Positions 1 to 5,773 of a stretch of DNA of 32,696 bases are shown here, one piece after another. Source of the DNA: Zoogloea sp. (GTDB taxonomy: Bacteria; Pseudomonadota; Gammaproteobacteria; Burkholderiales; Rhodocyclaceae); assembly GCA_009026175.1 (NCBI GenBank), contig WBTZ01000053.1:1-32696 (forward strand). The letters run 5' to 3'. Position numbers and translations under genes: made by a program. Each line of letters opens with the position of its first letter. Within the stretch, counting starts at the first letter, position 1. A model generated the notes under the pieces. The model ran no database searches, was not told the DNA's origin, and was given only the letters and a program-made list of their open reading frames with translations.

Positions 1-338
1 TCCACGCCCTGCCCGGCCAGGGCCCGGGCGGCTTCCCGCAGGCCGCTGTGCTCGATGGCGGAGATCACCAGGCGGCGCGGCACACCGGGGACCGCCAGGG
101 CGGCGTGCAGGGCCTGGGCGTTGGACTCGGTGGCGCTGGAGGTGAAGATCACCTCGGCCGGCAGGGCGCCGAACAGGCCCGCCACCTCGGCCCGGGCGGC
201 GGCCAGCACGCTGCGTGCGGCCTGGCCGGCGGGGTGCTTGGAAGACGGGTTGGCCCACTGTTCGGCCAGGGTGCCGGCCACCGCGGTCAGGACTTCCGGC
301 AGCGGACGGGTGGTGGCGTTGTTGTCCAGATAGATCAT
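1..338 (-). CDS. nifS: NifS cysteine desulfurase (N-terminal part, cut by window edge)
   Basis: Pyridoxal-phosphate cysteine desulfurase that takes sulfur from cysteine for Fe-S cluster building. Only the first ~112 residues lie in the window. They begin MIYLDNNATTRPLPEV and contain FTSSATESNAQAL and the SAIEHSGL segment, whose His is the conserved residue that stacks on the cofactor. The start is the ATG at 338, ten bases after the stop of the 111-aa gene, so it is the last visible gene of the nifB operon. The DNN rather than DYA start and the operon position favour NifS over IscS; a separate IscS is encoded at 21201. The active-site Cys and cofactor Lys lie beyond the edge, so activity cannot be judged. 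Confidence 0.9.
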   Translation of the reverse strand, partial: MIYLDNNATTRPLPEVLTAVAGTLAEQWANPSSKHPAGQAARSVLAAARAEVAGLFGALPAEVIFTSSATESNAQALHAALAVPGVPRRLVISAIEHSGLREAARALAGQGV

Positions 339-348
339 GGGAAGCTCC

Positions 349-684
349 TCAAGGCCAGAACACCCGGTGGGTGTCATCGGCCACCAGGGTCAGCAACTCT
401 TCGATGCGGCCGGCGCTGGCCTGCCAGACCCAGCGCCCTGCGGCGTGGTCCCGGGCGTACAGCCGCCACACGGCGGGCTCGGGCTGTTCCAGGCGGGCGA
501 TGTCGATGACGCCACCATCCGGATCGATGTTGCGGGAGCAGCAGGGGCTGCGGATCAACCAGCCCTCGTCCACCCAGAACACCTCGGGCTGCACGTAGCG
601 GTAGCGGCTGCGCCGCTCCAGGCCGCGCAGGATGCGGCGGCGCACCAGTTCGCCGGGCCCGGTGACGCTGGCGTGGCGGCTCAT
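349..684 (-). CDS. Unrecognised 111-aa protein in the nifB operon
   Basis: I do not recognise this protein. It is soluble-looking, with no signal peptide or membrane segment. It has a basic N-terminal stretch (RRRILRGLERRSRYRY), a central SPCCSRNIDPDGG segment with two adjacent cysteines followed by IDIARLE, an aromatic WRLYARDHAAGRWVW stretch, and ends in RVFWP. The ATG at 684 is 25 bases after the preceding NifZ-domain gene, and the stop is 10 bases before nifS, so co-transcription with nif genes is very likely. The vicinal cysteines could bind metal or be redox-active, but that is speculation. A role tied to nitrogenase maturation is inferred from position alone. Confidence 0.75.
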   Translation of the reverse strand: MSRHASVTGPGELVRRRILRGLERRSRYRYVQPEVFWVDEGWLIRSPCCSRNIDPDGGVIDIARLEQPEPAVWRLYARDHAAGRWVWQASAGRIEELLTLVADDTHRVFWP

Positions 685-709
685 GGCACGGCCCCCTGGC
701 TGGCGACGC

Positions 710-964
710 TCAGGCCGCCGCCAGCTCCTCTTCGAGGCAGCCCACCACGCGGCCGACGCGGCCTTCGGCAGCGCCGAACTCGACGATGTAGACCGGGATG
801 TTGGCCTCCTCGTGGTGGCCGATCTGGACCACCTCGCCGGTGGTGCCGGCCGAGACGATGAGCTCGTCCTCGGGCACCTCGGGGTGGCTGCCGTCGTTGA
901 ACAGGTCGGTGGCGGCGGCCACCTGCTGGCCCCACTGGTACTTCGGTTCGCGCGGTTCGATCAT
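710..964 (-). CDS. Short NifZ-domain protein
   Basis: An 84-aa protein made almost entirely of a NifZ-type domain: PKYQWGQQV, then LFNDGSHPEVPEDELIV, GTTGEVVQIG, IPVYIVEF and the terminal VVGCLEEEL. These blocks match the NifZ pattern (NDGT.Pg, GdvGyV, IYaVhF, VGCreeEL). NifZ helps mature the P-cluster of the MoFe protein. The ATG at 964 was chosen because the translation upstream of it in this frame lies inside the previous gene and looks like noise; an AAGGAG sits in the last codons of that gene, four bases before the start region. It is the second NifZ-domain gene in a row and is more divergent than its neighbour, keeping the VGCLEEEL ending that the neighbour lacks. Confidence 0.85.
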   Translation of the reverse strand: MIEPREPKYQWGQQVAAATDLFNDGSHPEVPEDELIVSAGTTGEVVQIGHHEEANIPVYIVEFGAAEGRVGRVVGCLEEELAAA

Positions 965-968
965 GGTC

Positions 969-1310
969 TTACTCCTTGATGTGGGCGAGCTGGGCCACCT
1001 TGTCGCCGCCCAGGGCTGCGGCGACGTGCTCGGGCAGCTTGTCGAGGGAGACGATTTCGCGGCCGCGCATGCCGACCTTGTGGCCGGTGGCGACGAACTC
1101 GACCGCGTAGATGTAGAACTGCTGCAGGAAGGTGCCCACCGAGGTGACGTAGCCCACGTCACCCTTGTTCACCAGCACCTCGCCCACGTCCTTGCCGGGG
1201 TAGGTGCCGTCGTTGCGGACCTTGTAGCGGCTCACCACCCGTTCGCCAAAGTCGAACTGGGGGGGGCCTTCGAGTTCAATGACGTCGCTGTCGCGGGAAA
1301 TGTCACCCAT
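969..1310 (-). CDS. nifZ: NifZ nitrogenase maturation protein
   Basis: A 113-aa NifZ protein. The domain runs from about residue 16: PQFDFGERV, VRNDGTYPGKDVGEVLVNKGDVGYV, GTFLQQFYIYAVEF, then a tail with REIVSLDKLPEHVAAALGG. In studied diazotrophs NifZ acts in formation of the second P-cluster of NifDK, together with other assembly factors. The ATG at 1310 overlaps the end of the LRV protein gene by 8 bases, pointing to translational coupling, and four bases separate its stop from the next NifZ-domain gene. A longer frame reaching 1523 is open but lies inside the LRV gene and has a random composition, so the shorter start is preferred. Confidence 0.9.
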   Translation of the reverse strand: MGDISRDSDVIELEGPPQFDFGERVVSRYKVRNDGTYPGKDVGEVLVNKGDVGYVTSVGTFLQQFYIYAVEFVATGHKVGMRGREIVSLDKLPEHVAAALGGDKVAQLAHIKE

Positions 1311-2133
1311 GGCGGGTCTCCGTTTCGAGGGTGGCAAGACGGACCCGGGCCGCTTCACGGACCTCGGGCTCTTCATCGAGAAGCAGTCGGCGCAGCAGGG
1401 CCTCGTCGGCCCGCTGGGCCAGTTCCCAGCGCACCTCCCAGGCCGGGTCGCGCGCCATCTCGGCCAGCAGGCCGACCGGCAGGCGGGCGACCACGGAGCG
1501 CCGGATGTCCACTTCGGGATCACTCAGCAGCGCCAGCAGGGCCGGCACTTCCAGGCGGCGGGCGACCACCAGGCGGACCTCCCGGTCCGGGTCGCGGGCC
1601 AGCTTCGGCAACAAGGCGATGGGCAGACGCTCGGCCACCAGCTTGCGCACGAAGTAGTCCGGATCGTCGGCCATCTCGATCAGGTGGTTGACCTCCAGGC
1701 GCTGGGCGACACGGATGCGCACCTCCCGGTCCGGGTCGTGGCGCAGCTCGGCCAGCAGACGCTGGGGCAGGCGCAGGGCCACGTGCAGGCGCACCGTCTC
1801 GTCCGGGTCGTGCATCAGCCCGACCAGGCGGAACACGTCGGCAGACCGGGAGGCCACCGCGCGCACCTCGAAATAGGGGTGCTCGAGGTAGTCGTTGGCC
1901 CGCTCCGGGTTCCAGCGGAAGAAACGGTCGATGCGCTTGGCGTAGCGGTCGAACACGCAGGCGTGGCCGGGCTGGCATTTGCCGGTTTCGCGCAGGGCCA
2001 GGTTCTCGCAGCCCTCGCAATCCAGGGCGCGGCCCTGCCAGTCCACAATGGGGGGCTCGCTCGGGGCCCAGGCGGGCACGGGATGGACGACACCCGCCAC
2101 GGGACCACCTAGGGGCGGCCGGGCGGCGCTCAT
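1303..2133 (-). CDS. LRV (leucine-rich repeat variant) [4Fe-4S] protein
   Basis: A 276-aa protein with an N-terminal four-cysteine cluster (C39, C42, C53, C59; C-X2-C-X10-C-X5-C) followed by about eight ~24-residue helical repeats, recognisable by the recurring DPDREVRL.VA.RL pattern. This is the layout of the LRV_FeS family, first described from Azotobacter vinelandii as an all-helical superhelix with an N-terminal [4Fe-4S] cluster; its job in nitrogen fixation is not established. The ATG at 2133 overlaps the stop of the upstream gene in an ATGA motif, and the C-terminal end overlaps nifZ by 8 bases. The basic and acidic repeat surface suggests a protein-binding scaffold, which is inference. 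Confidence 0.9.
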   Translation of the reverse strand: MSAARPPLGGPVAGVVHPVPAWAPSEPPIVDWQGRALDCEGCENLALRETGKCQPGHACVFDRYAKRIDRFFRWNPERANDYLEHPYFEVRAVASRSADVFRLVGLMHDPDETVRLHVALRLPQRLLAELRHDPDREVRIRVAQRLEVNHLIEMADDPDYFVRKLVAERLPIALLPKLARDPDREVRLVVARRLEVPALLALLSDPEVDIRRSVVARLPVGLLAEMARDPAWEVRWELAQRADEALLRRLLLDEEPEVREAARVRLATLETETRHG

Positions 2134-2699
2134 GGTGCGGCCTCCACCACCACGTCGTCGTCGTAATCCACGTCGCGGCCGCCCCGGGCCAGGACGGCCC
2201 CGAGGACCTTGTGGCCGAGGCTGTCGGCCGGGTCGAGCGCCTCCAGCAGGTCGAGCACGGCCCTGCCCTCCTCCGCCTCGCCGAGGCGCAGGCTGAGATA
2301 GGCATAGCCCTTCAGGGCAAACAGGTAGAAGCGGGGTGCCACGGCGTGGGCGCGCAGTTGGGCGATCCGCTCCGGGCCCCAGCTCGTCGCCGGGGCCACC
2401 TGACGCCAGTCCGCCGGCAGGCCGAGGGGCCCGGCAGCCAGGGCGATGGCTTCCAGGGCCACCCGGCGGGCGTCGGCCAGGCGGTTTGCGTAGAAATGGA
2501 AACGGTAATGGGCGATCAGGGGCGCCGGGTGCGCAGGCGCCAAGGCCCGGGCCTGCAACAGGAGGCCGAGGGCCCCCTCGTCGCCGATGCCCGCACGGCC
2601 TGCCTTGTCGATCAGCGCTTCGACCGCGGGGTCGAGCCCGGCACCGAGGATGGCCTCCTCGAAACCGGACGATGCATCTGGCACTCCGCTGGCCGGCAT
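2130..2699 (-). CDS. Alpha-helical repeat (TPR-like) protein of the nifB operon
   Basis: A 189-aa, helix-rich, Ala/Leu-rich protein with no signal peptide. Segments such as LGLLLQARALAPAHPAPLIAHYRFHFYANRLADARRVALEAIALA and FYLFALKGYAYLSLRLGEAEEGRAVLDLLEALDPADSLGHKVL (shown here only as landmarks at roughly residues 45-88 and 123-168) have the paired-helix spacing and small-residue pattern of tetratricopeptide repeats. It ends with an acidic DVDYDDDVVVE tail. The gene starts 14 bases after the A-type Fe-S gene and its TGA overlaps the ATG of the LRV gene. A protein-protein interaction role in nitrogenase assembly is an inference from fold and place; I cannot name a family. Confidence 0.8.
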   Translation of the reverse strand: MPASGVPDASSGFEEAILGAGLDPAVEALIDKAGRAGIGDEGALGLLLQARALAPAHPAPLIAHYRFHFYANRLADARRVALEAIALAAGPLGLPADWRQVAPATSWGPERIAQLRAHAVAPRFYLFALKGYAYLSLRLGEAEEGRAVLDLLEALDPADSLGHKVLGAVLARGGRDVDYDDDVVVEAAP

Positions 2700-2713
2700 G
2701 ACCCTGCTCCGCC

Positions 2714-3100
2714 TCAGCTGCGCCGGATCGAGCTGATGTCCACCTTCGCCACGCCCGGCGGCTGGGCGCTGGTGCCGCTGCTCGAGGAGCAGCCGCAGGC
2801 GCCGGCGTTCGGGTTGAAGAAGGTGAGACCGCTCGCGGTGGGGGTGTCGGAAAAGTCGATGGTCACGCCATCCAGCATCAGCCGCGATTCGGCCGGCAGG
2901 AAGACCTTGAGGTCACCGACCGCCAGCACCTCGTCACCGGCCAAGGGAGCCCCCTCGACGGTGAACTCGGCGCTGTAGCCCGAACAGCCGCCGGCGCTCA
3001 CCGTGAGGCGAAAACCGGCGCCGTCACCGTGACCCGAGAAGCGCACCATGCGGCGCATGAACTTCTCGGCGGCCGGATTGACAGTCACGTTGGGCAGCAT
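2714..3100 (-). CDS. Nif-linked A-type Fe-S carrier (IscA/HesB family)
   Basis: A 128-aa member of the IscA/HesB/SufA family, which carry or insert Fe-S clusters. The signature cysteines are present: C39 in SAGGCSGYS and C102/C104 in GACGC. Unlike the other two A-type proteins of the window, it has a Ser-rich and extended C-terminal tail (SSSSGTSAQPPG..DISSIRRS). The ATG at 3100 is two bases past the ferredoxin stop; the longer open frame to 3184 overlaps the ferredoxin and is discarded. Location right behind nifB and the ferredoxin matches the nif-specific IscA of other diazotrophs. A likely role is cluster delivery to NifB or nitrogenase proteins, by inference. Confidence 0.9.
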   Translation of the reverse strand: MLPNVTVNPAAEKFMRRMVRFSGHGDGAGFRLTVSAGGCSGYSAEFTVEGAPLAGDEVLAVGDLKVFLPAESRLMLDGVTIDFSDTPTASGLTFFNPNAGACGCSSSSGTSAQPPGVAKVDISSIRRS

Positions 3101-3102
3101 GA

Positions 3103-3297
3103 TCAGGCTCTCACGATGCAGCCATCGACCGGGCACACCGCCACGCACTGGGGCGTGTCGAAGTGGCCTTCGCACTCGGTGCACTTGGCCGGGTCGATGA
3201 TGAACACGCCGCTCTTTTCACGGATGGCGTCGTTGGGGCATTCCGGGTCGCAAGCGGAGCAGCCGGAGCAGGTGGAACCGATGATTTTGTAGGCCAT
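3103..3297 (-). CDS. fdxN: FdxN-type 2[4Fe-4S] ferredoxin
   Basis: A 64-aa low-potential ferredoxin. The first cluster motif is C10-X2-C13-X2-C16-X3-C20-P; the second is C39-X2-C42-X8-C51-X3-C55-P, where the stretched eight-residue loop (EGHFDTPQ) is typical of nif- and photosynthesis-linked bacterial ferredoxins. FdxN-like ferredoxins next to nifB supply electrons to NifB during NifB-co synthesis or to nitrogenase reductase in related organisms; which applies here cannot be told. The ATG at 3297 follows nifB by 43 bases with an AAGGAG ribosome site a few bases ahead. The symbol is by family and position. Confidence 0.9.
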   Translation of the reverse strand: MAYKIIGSTCSGCSACDPECPNDAIREKSGVFIIDPAKCTECEGHFDTPQCVAVCPVDGCIVRA

Positions 3298-3340
3298 GAT
3301 GGTCTCCTTGCGGTGGTAGGTACGAAATGGGAGGTTCTGG

Positions 3341-4909
3341 TCAGGCCGCCATCACGGCGCCCTGGCGGATGCTGGCGTCGCCACGCGGCTGATGGACGAT
3401 GGCGCCGCTGGCCACGCGCCCGCAGTAGTCGGCAAACCACTGCAGGGCCGCCTTCTCGATGAACTCGTGGGCGTATTCCTCGACCGGCTCGATGCCGGCG
3501 GCCTTCAGTTCATCGCGGGGACAGGCACCGATCTTGGAGACCAGCACGGCGTGGCAGTCGTTGATGGCATTGACGATCGACGGCAGTTGCTCGTCTTCGC
3601 CATAGCCGCCCTGGCAGTACAGATCCACGCGGCGGTGGCCGACGAACAGGGCCTCCTTGCGGCTGACCTCGAAGATCTGGAACTCGGTGGCGTGGCCGAA
3701 GTGCTGATTGACCCGGCCCTGGCCTTCGGTGGCCACGGCCACCAGCACCTTGAGGTCTTCCTGGCCGGCGATCAGGCTGGCGTCCAGGGCATCGGCCAGG
3801 GCGTCCACCTTGGCCTGGTGCTGGGCCTGGCGCTCGGCCTCGACCTTCTCCTGGTAGGCGCGGCGCTTGTCGATGTCATAGACGATGTCCATCTCCTCGA
3901 TCTTGTCGAGGGTGAATTCCTCGCTGCGGTCTTCGCCGAGCAGGCCCACCGCGTCGGCGCGGCACTGGCGGCAGTGGCGCATCAGGTTGGCGCCGCCCAT
4001 GCAGGCGTCCTGCACGGCCTTCAGCTCCTGGGCGGTGGGGCCGCGCTGGCCGGTGAGGCCGAAGTGGGTGCCGTGCTCGGCCTCGCTGATCAGCGGCATG
4101 ATGTTGTGCAGGAAGGCGCCGCGCTTCTTGACCTCGCGGTTCACCTCGATCAGGTGCTCGTCATTGACGCCGGGGATCAGCACGGAGTTGATCTTGGTCA
4201 GCACGCCGCGCGCGGTGAGCATTTCCAGGCCCTTCATCTGCTGTTCGTGCAGGATGCGGGCGGCCTCGACGCCGGTGACCCGCTGGTGATTCCAGAAGAT
4301 CCACGGATAGATCTTGGCGCCGATCTCCGGGTCCACCATGTTGATGGTGATGGTCACGTGATCGATGTTGTGCTTGCAGATCTCGTCCACCATCTCCGGC
4401 AAGGCCAGGCCATTGGTGGACAGGCACAGCTTGATGTCCGGCGCCTTCTCGGTGAGTTGGCGCATGGTGTCGAAGGTCTTCTTCGGATTGGCCAGCGCGT
4501 CGCCGGGGCCGGCGATGCCGAGCACCGTCATCTGCGGAATCTCGCTGGCCACGGCCAGGACCTTCTTCACCGCCTGGTCGGGCGTCAGCTTCTGGCTGAC
4601 CACGCCGGGGCGGCTCTCGTTGCTGCAGTCGTACTTGCGGTTGCAGTAGTTGCACTGGATGTTGCAGGCGGGCGCCACGGCAACGTGCATGCGCGCGAAA
4701 TGGTGGTGGGCTTCCTCGGAATAGCAGGGATGGTTCTTGACCTTGTCCCAGATCTCCGACGGCATGTCGTCGGGACCACCCGACGAACCGCAGCTGGATT
4801 TGCCCGCTCCACCGCTGGTGGAACATCCGGAGGCTTGGCTGGCGGCGGGCTCGGCCAGCGCGTTGCGATTGGCTTTCAGGTCACCAAGGCTGATGTAGGC
4901 GCTTTGCAT
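3341..4909 (-). CDS. nifB: NifB, FeMo-cofactor precursor (NifB-co) synthase
   Basis: Radical-SAM enzyme that fuses two [4Fe-4S] units and inserts the central carbide to give NifB-co. The 522-aa protein has an N-terminal Cys/Ser/Gly-rich stretch, the [17 protein letters not shown] motif (~60-76), the radical-SAM C82-X3-C86-X2-C89, the [10 protein letters not shown] segment (~133-142), a later C-rich motif (C303, and RHCRQC at 311-316), and a NifX-like C-terminal domain (~386-495; [18 protein letters not shown]) typical of proteobacterial NifB. All catalytic cysteines are present. AAGGAG lies eight bases before the ATG. It is the first gene of the leftward operon and has a sigma-54/NifA promoter at 4969-4984. 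Confidence 0.98.
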   Translation of the reverse strand: MQSAYISLGDLKANRNALAEPAASQASGCSTSGGAGKSSCGSSGGPDDMPSEIWDKVKNHPCYSEEAHHHFARMHVAVAPACNIQCNYCNRKYDCSNESRPGVVSQKLTPDQAVKKVLAVASEIPQMTVLGIAGPGDALANPKKTFDTMRQLTEKAPDIKLCLSTNGLALPEMVDEICKHNIDHVTITINMVDPEIGAKIYPWIFWNHQRVTGVEAARILHEQQMKGLEMLTARGVLTKINSVLIPGVNDEHLIEVNREVKKRGAFLHNIMPLISEAEHGTHFGLTGQRGPTAQELKAVQDACMGGANLMRHCRQCRADAVGLLGEDRSEEFTLDKIEEMDIVYDIDKRRAYQEKVEAERQAQHQAKVDALADALDASLIAGQEDLKVLVAVATEGQGRVNQHFGHATEFQIFEVSRKEALFVGHRRVDLYCQGGYGEDEQLPSIVNAINDCHAVLVSKIGACPRDELKAAGIEPVEEYAHEFIEKAALQWFADYCGRVASGAIVHQPRGDASIRQGAVMAA

Positions 4910-4917
4910 GGGGGCGG

Positions 4918-4923
4918 CTCCTT
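4918..4923 (-). promoter_or_regulatory. Ribosome binding site of nifB
   Basis: AAGGAG on the minus strand, eight bases before the nifB ATG at 4909. It confirms the annotated start. Confidence 0.7.
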
Positions 4924-4968
4924 GTCTCTGTTCGGGGGGGACGTATTAGTGTCGTTTGAGAGACATGT

Positions 4969-4984
4969 AGCCAGATCCATGCCA
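4969..4984 (-). promoter_or_regulatory. Sigma-54 (-24/-12) promoter of nifB
   Basis: Minus strand reads TGGCATGGATCTGGCT: the invariant GG (-24) and GC (-12) are separated by exactly ten bases, and TGGCAT matches the -24 consensus well. The -12 side (TGGC) is one step off the ideal TTGC. Transcription would start near 4958, giving a leader of about 48 bases before nifB. Sites for NifA and IHF lie upstream at the usual distances. Confidence 0.8.
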
Positions 4985-5005
4985 GCCATTAATTCACTTA
5001 CATAT

Positions 5006-5018
5006 CAGTACCTTGATT
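5006..5018 (-). promoter_or_regulatory. Candidate IHF site between NifA sites and nifB promoter
   Basis: Minus strand AATCAAGGTACTG matches the IHF consensus WATCAA-N4-TTR at all but one position (C for T). It sits between the sigma-54 site and the NifA sites, where IHF bending would bring NifA to the polymerase. The same AATCAA-N4-CTG form occurs upstream of iscS. Confidence 0.5.
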
Positions 5019-5041
5019 CATAATTCGGGGGGCATCCCGGA

Positions 5042-5057
5042 TGTCGACGTATGAACA
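5042..5057. promoter_or_regulatory. NifA upstream activating site 1 of nifB
   Basis: TGTCGACGTATGAACA fits TGT-N10-ACA exactly. Its centre is about 90 bases upstream of the predicted nifB transcription start, the normal place for a NifA site. Confidence 0.75.
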
Positions 5058-5091
5058 AAGCCCGACCTGCCGGCGAAGGCATGTCGGGCTT
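5058..5091 (-). terminator. Hairpin terminator of the regulator/kinase operon
   Basis: AAGCCCGAC (5058-5066) pairs perfectly with GTCGGGCTT (5083-5091); an inner TGCC/GGCA extends the stem after one mismatch, with a six-base loop. On the minus strand the stem is followed by TTGTTCAT, a short T-rich tail. It lies 24 bases after the stop of the NarL-type regulator, so it should end that transcript before the nifB promoter. Confidence 0.65.
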
Positions 5092-5097
5092 GCGACA
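5082..5097. promoter_or_regulatory. NifA upstream activating site 2 of nifB
   Basis: TGTCGGGCTTGCGACA fits TGT-N10-ACA exactly, with four-base arms (TGTC/GACA). It is 40 bases from site 1, near four helical turns, so both would face the same side. One arm lies inside the terminator stem at 5083-5091. Confidence 0.65.
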
Positions 5098-5114
5098 AAG
5101 CGTACAAGTGGGGC

Positions 5115-5765
5115 TTATTCGGTCCCGGGCGGGCGGGGCCGGATGCCTTCGGAAGCCGCCACCAGGATCAGTTCGGCATTGTTCTGGATGTTGAGCTTCT
5201 GCATCAGGCGGGTCTTGTGGGTGGACACCGTCTTGGCGCTCAGGTGGAGCTTGTCGGCGATCTGCACCATCGAGTCGCCGGAGACGATCATCTCCAGCAC
5301 CTCCCGCTCCCGGGGCGACAGGATGCCCAGGCGGGTGGCCTGCTCGTGCAGGGAGGTGAACACCATCTCCTCGGCCAGCTCGGACATCACGTAGCGTTTG
5401 CCGGACGCTACCCGGCGGATCGCCTCGGCCAGGGTGGAGGGTTCGCTGTCCTTGGTGACGTAGCCGTTGGCACCCGCGCGCAGGGCGCCAAAAGCGATCT
5501 GTGCCTCCTTGTGCATGCTCAGCACCAGCACCGGCACGCCTGGATGCAGGCTGCGGATGCGCTCGATCAGCTCGACGCCGCTGAGGCCCGGCATGGTCAT
5601 GTCGAGGAGGACCAGGTCCACCTCCCGGACGGCCAGCCCGGCCAGCAACTCCAGCCCGTCGCCCGCCTCGCCGACCACCTCCATGTCGGGGAAGAGGCCG
5701 ATGATCTGGCGCATGCCCTGGCGGACGACAAAGTGGTCGTCGGCCATCAAAATCCTGATTCGCAC
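5115..5765 (-). CDS. NarL/FixJ-type response regulator
   Basis: A 216-aa two-component response regulator. The receiver domain has acidic residues D9/D10, phospho-acceptor D55 (LLDMTMPG) and K105 (YVTKDSEPS). The C-terminal LuxR-type helix-turn-helix (~148-205) reads LSPREREVLEMIVSGDSMVQIAD..LSAKTVSTHKTRLMQKL. The start is a GTG at 5765 preceded by GAGG and eight bases after the kinase stop; an ATG at 5747 would cut into the first beta strand, and longer frames overlap the kinase. It is almost certainly the partner of the kinase encoded just upstream (5774-9763). Its targets cannot be read from the window. Confidence 0.92.
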   Translation of the reverse strand: MRIRILMADDHFVVRQGMRQIIGLFPDMEVVGEAGDGLELLAGLAVREVDLVLLDMTMPGLSGVELIERIRSLHPGVPVLVLSMHKEAQIAFGALRAGANGYVTKDSEPSTLAEAIRRVASGKRYVMSELAEEMVFTSLHEQATRLGILSPREREVLEMIVSGDSMVQIADKLHLSAKTVSTHKTRLMQKLNIQNNAELILVAASEGIRPRPPGTE

Positions 5766-5773
5766 GGGAAGCC

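Noticed and set aside
3392..5023. 543-codon open frame on the plus strand opposite nifB
   Set aside because: It is the antisense shadow of a GC-rich gene: repetitive Leu/Val/Gly/His composition and no domain, while nifB on the other strand is unmistakable.
5011..5024. TTGAT-like FNR half-site near the nifB promoter
   Set aside because: The second half (ATCAA) is missing at the required spacing; the sequence is better explained by the IHF-like match.
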